Source: Actinomycetota bacterium
GTDB lineage: Bacteria > Actinomycetota > Acidimicrobiia > Acidimicrobiales > Ilumatobacteraceae
Assembly (NCBI GenBank): GCA_017856115.1
Contig: JAFMFM010000020.1
Span: 1-32,690, forward strand
Reading direction: 5' to 3'
Length of the DNA stretch: 32,690 nt
In this document: one piece after another, positions 28,984-32,690 of the stretch
Numbering within the stretch: the stretch's first letter is position 1
Layout: each line of letters opens with the position of its first letter
Translations under genes and position numbers: made by a program
The notes under the pieces: generated by a model
Database searches by the model: none
Seen by the model: the letters and a program-made list of their open reading frames with translations, nothing else
What the model was told of the DNA's origin: nothing

Positions 28984-31562
28984 ACGGCGGCGATCGCCTC
29001 CACGACGTTGACCTTGGTGGCGCGCCATGCGGGATAAACGGCGGCCACCACGCCGAGTACGAACGAGATGAACACGATCCAGAGGGTTTCGTTGACGGGC
29101 AATCGGAAGGCGATGTCGCCCTCGTCGCTCAGCGCGGCCACGACGACGATGCCCATCACGATGCCCAGCACCACTCCGGAAACCGCACCGAGCAGCGAGG
29201 TAATGACGCTCTCCCATCGCACCGTGGTGCGAACCTGGGACTTGGTCATGCCAACCGCGCGCAACAATCCGATTTCACGGCGGCGCTCGAACACCGACAG
29301 GAGGAGTGTGATGACGATTCCAACGATGGCGATGATGATGGACAGGCCGAGGAGACCGTAGATCAGGGCCAGAATCTGGTTGATTTGTGCCGCCTGGTCG
29401 TCGATGAATTCATCCTTGGTTTGCAGGGTTCCGATGCCTGCGTCGCTACTGATGGCGGCGATGCGATCACGAACCGTGTCGAAGACCGCATCGTCAGCAA
29501 CCTTGATATACACGAAGGCATCGAAGATCGGCGATGGGGCGTCGGCGAACATCTCGCGACTGGCGACGTAGTTGGCAAAACTCGTGTCGCCGGACATCAG
29601 TCCGCGAACGACGGCATCCACCTCGACGCCGTCGATTCGAATGACCTTGAGCCGCGTGCCGACCTCCCAACCCTTGCTCTCGGCGCGACCAGCGTTTACG
29701 AAGAGACCATCACTACCCAGCGTGGTGAGATCACCCTCGGTTACACCGAGGTCGAAGAGGCCCGTGATGGTCGCGGGATTGATCGTTTGCACGAATACAC
29801 CGCGCTGGTCGGCGCCGGTTGGTGTCGCCGGAGTGGCTTCGCTCGGGTCGACCAGCCGTACCGAGGTGAATCCGACACCGGTTGCTTGGGCCACACCATC
29901 GAGTTGCGCGATCCGGTCCGTGAGCGAGAGCGGAATTCCGCCGAAACCCTGCGAATCCACCGTGAGCGCGATGTCACCGCTGAACGCATCGCCGAACGTG
30001 TCGCGAACCTCGGCACGAATGCTGGCTGCGAGCGCGGTGAAGGCGGTTACCAGCGCAACACCGAGGAGTACCGGAGCAGCGGTGCGTGACGTGCGTTTGG
30101 GATTGCGGGCGGCGTTCTGTCGTGCCATCACACCGCTGGCCCCACGCATTGCAGCCACGGGAATTCCGATGAAGAGGGCGACGGGTCGCGCGATGGCCGG
30201 TCCGAGCACCAAAATGCCCGAGAACACCCCAAGTACCCCGAGACCAAGCACCTGAATCGGCGCATCGTTCATGGCAGCAACCATGGCTGCGCCGCCGGCA
30301 GCCACCAGGATCAGCCCAATGACGATGCGACGCGAGATGCTGCCGGCAGTATCAAGCGCGGTGTCGCGGAGGGCGGCGAGCGGGGGAACCCGACCGGCGC
30401 GCCGGGCCGGAAACCATGCAGCAAAGACGGTGACGAGTACGCCGGCCACGAGGGTGTTGATGAACGAGCCGGGGGCGATGGCCAAACCCTGGGTGGGAAC
30501 TTCGAAACCGGTCGCCTTCAGCAACGCATTCAGCAACTGCGAGAGCAGGATGCCGATACCGAATCCGATGACCGAACCGACGATTCCCATGGCCGTCGAC
30601 TCAACGAGCAACGCACGCGACACTTGACGTCGGCTTGCACCAATGGCACGCAACAAGGCGTTCTCGCGTTGGCGTTGTGCTGCGGTGATGGAGAACACGT
30701 TGTAGATGACGAACGATCCGATTCCGAGCGCAATGTACGAAAAGACGATCAGGAACGTGGAGAAGATGTTGAGCACATCCTTGATTTGCCCCTGCACCTC
30801 CGCGGTGATTTCTGCCCCCGTCAATGTCTCGAGTTTCAGGTCGGCCGGGAGTGCGGCATCGATTCGGCGTGCCAGAACCTCGTCAGAGACGGAGTCGTCG
30901 CCTTCGATGAGAATTGCGTCGACGAAGCCAGGCTGCAGGAGGAACTCCGACGCCGTTGGTTGATCGAACAACGCGAACGTTGCCCCGCCGGGTGACGAAA
31001 TGTCGCCATAGCTGGCGACTCCAACGAGCGTGAACTCACGGGTGCCTCGCACCGCGACCACCCGGACGTTGTCCCCGACGACGAATTCGCCGTTGTCGGC
31101 GGTGGCCGAGTCGAGGACCACCTCGTTGGGTCCAATCGGTAGGCGACCTTCGGTGATCGACCACAGACCCGCCGAGTCGGACGAAGCGATACCGCCGAAC
31201 GTTGGTGGACCATTGCCTTCGCTGCCGAGCGGTTCGCCATCCTTGCCGATGACTCGAGCGAAGGCTTGGATGTCGCCTGTTGCCGACGTGACACCCTCGA
31301 CGCCACGAACGGTATCGAGTACCTCGATTGGCGTTGCTGCACGTTGTTCGCCACCGAAATTCAGTTCCAGGAACGTGGTGGAACGAACGTAGGCATTGAC
31401 ATCACGAAAAACATCGGCAAAGAGTCGATCGAACGTTTGGTTGATCGTGTCGCGGAAGACGAACGTTCCAGAAAGGAATGCAGTGCCGAGGATGACGGCC
31501 AGCGACGTAAGGATGAGTCGACCCGTGCGGGCGAGCGTCATCTTCGCTGCGAGACGAAACAT
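28980..31562 (-). CDS. ABC transporter permease with two FtsX domains
   Basis: An 860-residue MacB/LolC-class permease fused in tandem. The N-terminal helix (about 15-38) is followed by a large extracytoplasmic domain (to about 260). A first FtsX domain follows (about 265-385, with NVFSITAAQRQRENALLRAIGASRRQV), then several further helices (about 405-515) and a second extracytoplasmic domain. The second FtsX domain (about 730-860) repeats the coupling motif as LLSVFERRREIGLLRAVGMTKSQV. These mechanotransmission-type transporters extract lipids, lipoproteins or peptides, or act in antibiotic resistance. The ATPase gene lies 7 bases upstream. The substrate is unknown. Confidence 0.92.
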   Translation of the reverse strand: MFRLAAKMTLARTGRLILTSLAVILGTAFLSGTFVFRDTINQTFDRLFADVFRDVNAYVRSTTFLELNFGGEQRAATPIEVLDTVRGVEGVTSATGDIQAFARVIGKDGEPLGSEGNGPPTFGGIASSDSAGLWSITEGRLPIGPNEVVLDSATADNGEFVVGDNVRVVAVRGTREFTLVGVASYGDISSPGGATFALFDQPTASEFLLQPGFVDAILIEGDDSVSDEVLARRIDAALPADLKLETLTGAEITAEVQGQIKDVLNIFSTFLIVFSYIALGIGSFVIYNVFSITAAQRQRENALLRAIGASRRQVSRALLVESTAMGIVGSVIGFGIGILLSQLLNALLKATGFEVPTQGLAIAPGSFINTLVAGVLVTVFAAWFPARRAGRVPPLAALRDTALDTAGSISRRIVIGLILVAAGGAAMVAAMNDAPIQVLGLGVLGVFSGILVLGPAIARPVALFIGIPVAAMRGASGVMARQNAARNPKRTSRTAAPVLLGVALVTAFTALAASIRAEVRDTFGDAFSGDIALTVDSQGFGGIPLSLTDRIAQLDGVAQATGVGFTSVRLVDPSEATPATPTGADQRGVFVQTINPATITGLFDLGVTEGDLTTLGSDGLFVNAGRAESKGWEVGTRLKVIRIDGVEVDAVVRGLMSGDTSFANYVASREMFADAPSPIFDAFVYIKVADDAVFDTVRDRIAAISSDAGIGTLQTKDEFIDDQAAQINQILALIYGLLGLSIIIAIVGIVITLLLSVFERRREIGLLRAVGMTKSQVRTTVRWESVITSLLGAVSGVVLGIVMGIVVVAALSDEGDIAFRLPVNETLWIVFISFVLGVVAAVYPAWRATKVNVVEAIAAV

Positions 31563-31569
31563 GCGTGAA

Positions 31570-32331
31570 CTACTCGCCGAGGCGCTTCAAGTAGTCGAGA
31601 ACCTTCTGTGCAGTCGGCGAGAACATCTCACCCGCGACGCGACCGTCGGCCAGGAAGACGATTCGGTCGGCGTAACTCGCGGCGACTGCGTCGTGGGTAA
31701 CCATGACGATGGTTTGGCCGAGATCGGTCACCGCGCGTCGCATGAAGGTGAGTACTTCGGAGCCAGTCTTTGAGTCGAGATTGCCCGTCGGTTCGTCGGC
31801 AAAGATGATGTCGGGTTGGCTGGCGAGTGCGCGAGCCACCGCAACTCGTTGCTGCTGCCCACCGGAGAGTTCGCTCGGGCGATGATCGAGACGGTCGCGC
31901 AACGAGATGGAGTCGACGACTCGGTCGATCCACGTTGGATCGCCCTTCTTCTTGCCCAACGTGAGCGGCAGCGTGATGTTTTCATATGCGTTGAGGGTAG
32001 GAATCAGGTTGAACGCCTGGAAAATGAAGCCGATCTTTTCGCGACGTAGTTCGGTGAGTTGTTTGTCGCTGAGGGTGGAGAGATCGGTATCGCCGATGAA
32101 CACGCTCCCGCTTGTTAGCCCATCAAGACCGGCGATGCAGTGCATCAGGGTGGACTTTCCCGAACCACTCGGGCCCATGATGGCCGTGAACTTGCCCTTC
32201 TCGAAGCTGACATCCACACCGTCGAGCGCTCGAACCTCGCTGTCACCCGACCCGTACACCTTGCAGGCATTTGCTGCGCGCGCAGCAGCGTTTGTAGTTG
32301 GTTGCAATGTCGGCGGTGGAAGTGTGGTCAC
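31570..32331 (-). CDS. ABC transporter ATP-binding protein (MacB/LolD class)
   Basis: Cytoplasmic ATPase subunit of 253 residues partnering the FtsX-type permease directly downstream (7-base gap). Walker A GPSGSGKS (53-60), Q-loop Gln105, signature LSGGQQQR (155-162), Walker B IIFADE (175-180) and the switch His213 are intact. The order V-R-A-L-D-G-V and P-T-G-N-L-D-S are typical of the LolD/MacB/FtsE class. About 20 extra residues precede the domain. The start is GTG at 32331, supported by TAGTCT at -12 to -7. The hexamer overlaps the stop codon of the upstream dehydrogenase, so the transporter has its own promoter despite the 9-base gap. Confidence 0.94.
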   Translation of the reverse strand: MTTLPPPTLQPTTNAAARAANACKVYGSGDSEVRALDGVDVSFEKGKFTAIMGPSGSGKSTLMHCIAGLDGLTSGSVFIGDTDLSTLSDKQLTELRREKIGFIFQAFNLIPTLNAYENITLPLTLGKKKGDPTWIDRVVDSISLRDRLDHRPSELSGGQQQRVAVARALASQPDIIFADEPTGNLDSKTGSEVLTFMRRAVTDLGQTIVMVTHDAVAASYADRIVFLADGRVAGEMFSPTAQKVLDYLKRLGE

Positions 32332-32337
32332 CTTTTC

Positions 32338-32343
32338 AGACTA
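32338..32343 (-). promoter_or_regulatory. -10 hexamer of the ABC transporter operon (leaderless)
   Basis: TAGTCT at -12 to -7 of GTG 32331, identical to the DoxX hexamer. It overlaps the TAG stop (32343-32341) of the preceding short-chain dehydrogenase. Confidence 0.55.
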
Positions 32344-32690
32344 TTGCTGTGGTCGAATATCGAGACCGAATCGCGCAAGAAATTCGTCATAGTACGCCTC
32401 GTCATCTAGATGTCGTCCGAACGACACCCATTCTTCATCGCTCATCGCAGCCCGCGCATTGAGAAGTGCCTCTGCACCCCATGAACAATTCCATCGAAGT
32501 CGCGGTACGGATGTGGTTGCTGCTTCGAGAATGGTGGCGGCGGCTTCTTCCGCGGGTGTGGCGTTGGTGATGCCTGCGGCGTAGAACGCAAAGAGACGTC
32601 GGTAGTGGGCGTCGTATGCCCCCGACTGATTCGGGGCATCGATGTTCTTGCCGAATATGGAACTGCGTGTGATACCGGGTTCCACGATTG
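32341..32690 (-). CDS. Short-chain dehydrogenase/reductase, C-terminal part (partial)
   Basis: About 115 residues open to the window edge on the minus strand; the start and the Rossmann and Y-x3-K motifs lie outside. IVEPGITRSSIFGKN is the conserved SDR segment after the catalytic helix (P-G-x-x-x-T/S), followed by a helix with YDAHYRRLFAFYAAG, then a PAEEAAATILEAA helix and a substrate-cap-like end (WGAEALLNARAAMSDEEW). It resembles classical NAD(P)-dependent oxidoreductases of unknown substrate. An apparent GTG start at 32685 is internal. Confidence 0.7.
   Translation of the reverse strand, partial: IVEPGITRSSIFGKNIDAPNQSGAYDAHYRRLFAFYAAGITNATPAEEAAATILEAATTSVPRLRWNCSWGAEALLNARAAMSDEEWVSFGRHLDDEAYYDEFLARFGLDIRPQQ

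Noticed and set aside
28860-30089. Long plus-strand open frame (409 codons) opposite the ABC permease gene
   Set aside because: It is antisense to an unmistakable FtsX permease, starts inside nei, and its Asp/Glu/His-rich composition has no domain pattern. This is a typical GC-rich shadow frame.

Overview
The window reads as chromosomal DNA of a GC-rich actinobacterium. The best guess is an Acidimicrobiia-type lineage, inferred from the gene content: a Nei2-type glycosylase, a DUF4916 Nudix protein, a short alanine-racemase-like protein, an LCP protein, many acyl-CoA dehydrogenases, and leaderless starts. No rRNA, tRNA, CRISPR, phage or insertion sequence is visible. Coding density is very high: the longest gap between genes is about 100 bases, and many neighbours overlap by 1 to 23 bases.

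Layout. 1-1053 (+): the end of an N-carbamoylputrescine amidase and a complete agmatine deiminase, i.e. agmatine to putrescine. 1063-4515 (-): kynA, ung, an SRPBCC protein and a formylglycine sulfatase. 4527-5789 (+): kynU, divergent from kynA across only 11 bases. 5822-11998 (-): valS, an LCP cell-wall ligase, plsY, a DedA protein and an alanine-racemase-like PLP protein, i.e. translation followed by envelope genes. 12083-14711 (+): cysS and an acyl-CoA dehydrogenase. 14689-15560 (-): an EthD protein and a small membrane protein. 15594-18100 (+): a Baeyer-Villiger-type monooxygenase translationally coupled to deoC. 18097-19548 (-): a flavin-reductase-like protein and purine nucleoside phosphorylase. 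19600-22396 (+): a second acyl-CoA dehydrogenase and an iron-type alcohol dehydrogenase with a long lysine-rich N-terminal tail. 22406-24092 (-): an MFS transporter and a Nudix hydrolase. 24130-26728 (+): an aldehyde dehydrogenase and a cyclopropane-fatty-acid synthase. 26710-27081 (-): DoxX. 27144-27680 (+): DUF4916. 27703-28026 (-): a small Arg-tailed protein. 28099-28983 (+): Nei2. 28980-32331 (-): an ABC ATPase and FtsX-type permease. 32341-32690 (-): the C-terminal part of a short-chain dehydrogenase.

Functional themes are catabolism (tryptophan to anthranilate, agmatine to putrescine, nucleosides, acyl-CoAs, ketones and aldehydes), envelope and lipid building (PlsY, LCP, CFA synthase), and base-excision repair (Ung, Nei2).

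The strongest signal not named by any gene is in the promoters. Eleven genes carry a TANNNT -10 hexamer at exactly -12 to -7 from the start codon, with no Shine-Dalgarno sequence, which predicts leaderless mRNAs. Five other genes have a purine-rich Shine-Dalgarno and a -10 placed further upstream. The rule fixes several start codons, including a GTG for the monooxygenase. At kynA/kynU two such promoters interlock face to face, so each -10 begins on the first base of the other gene's start codon. The other notable object is the lysine-tailed alcohol dehydrogenase. I found no clearly novel multi-gene defence or mobile system.
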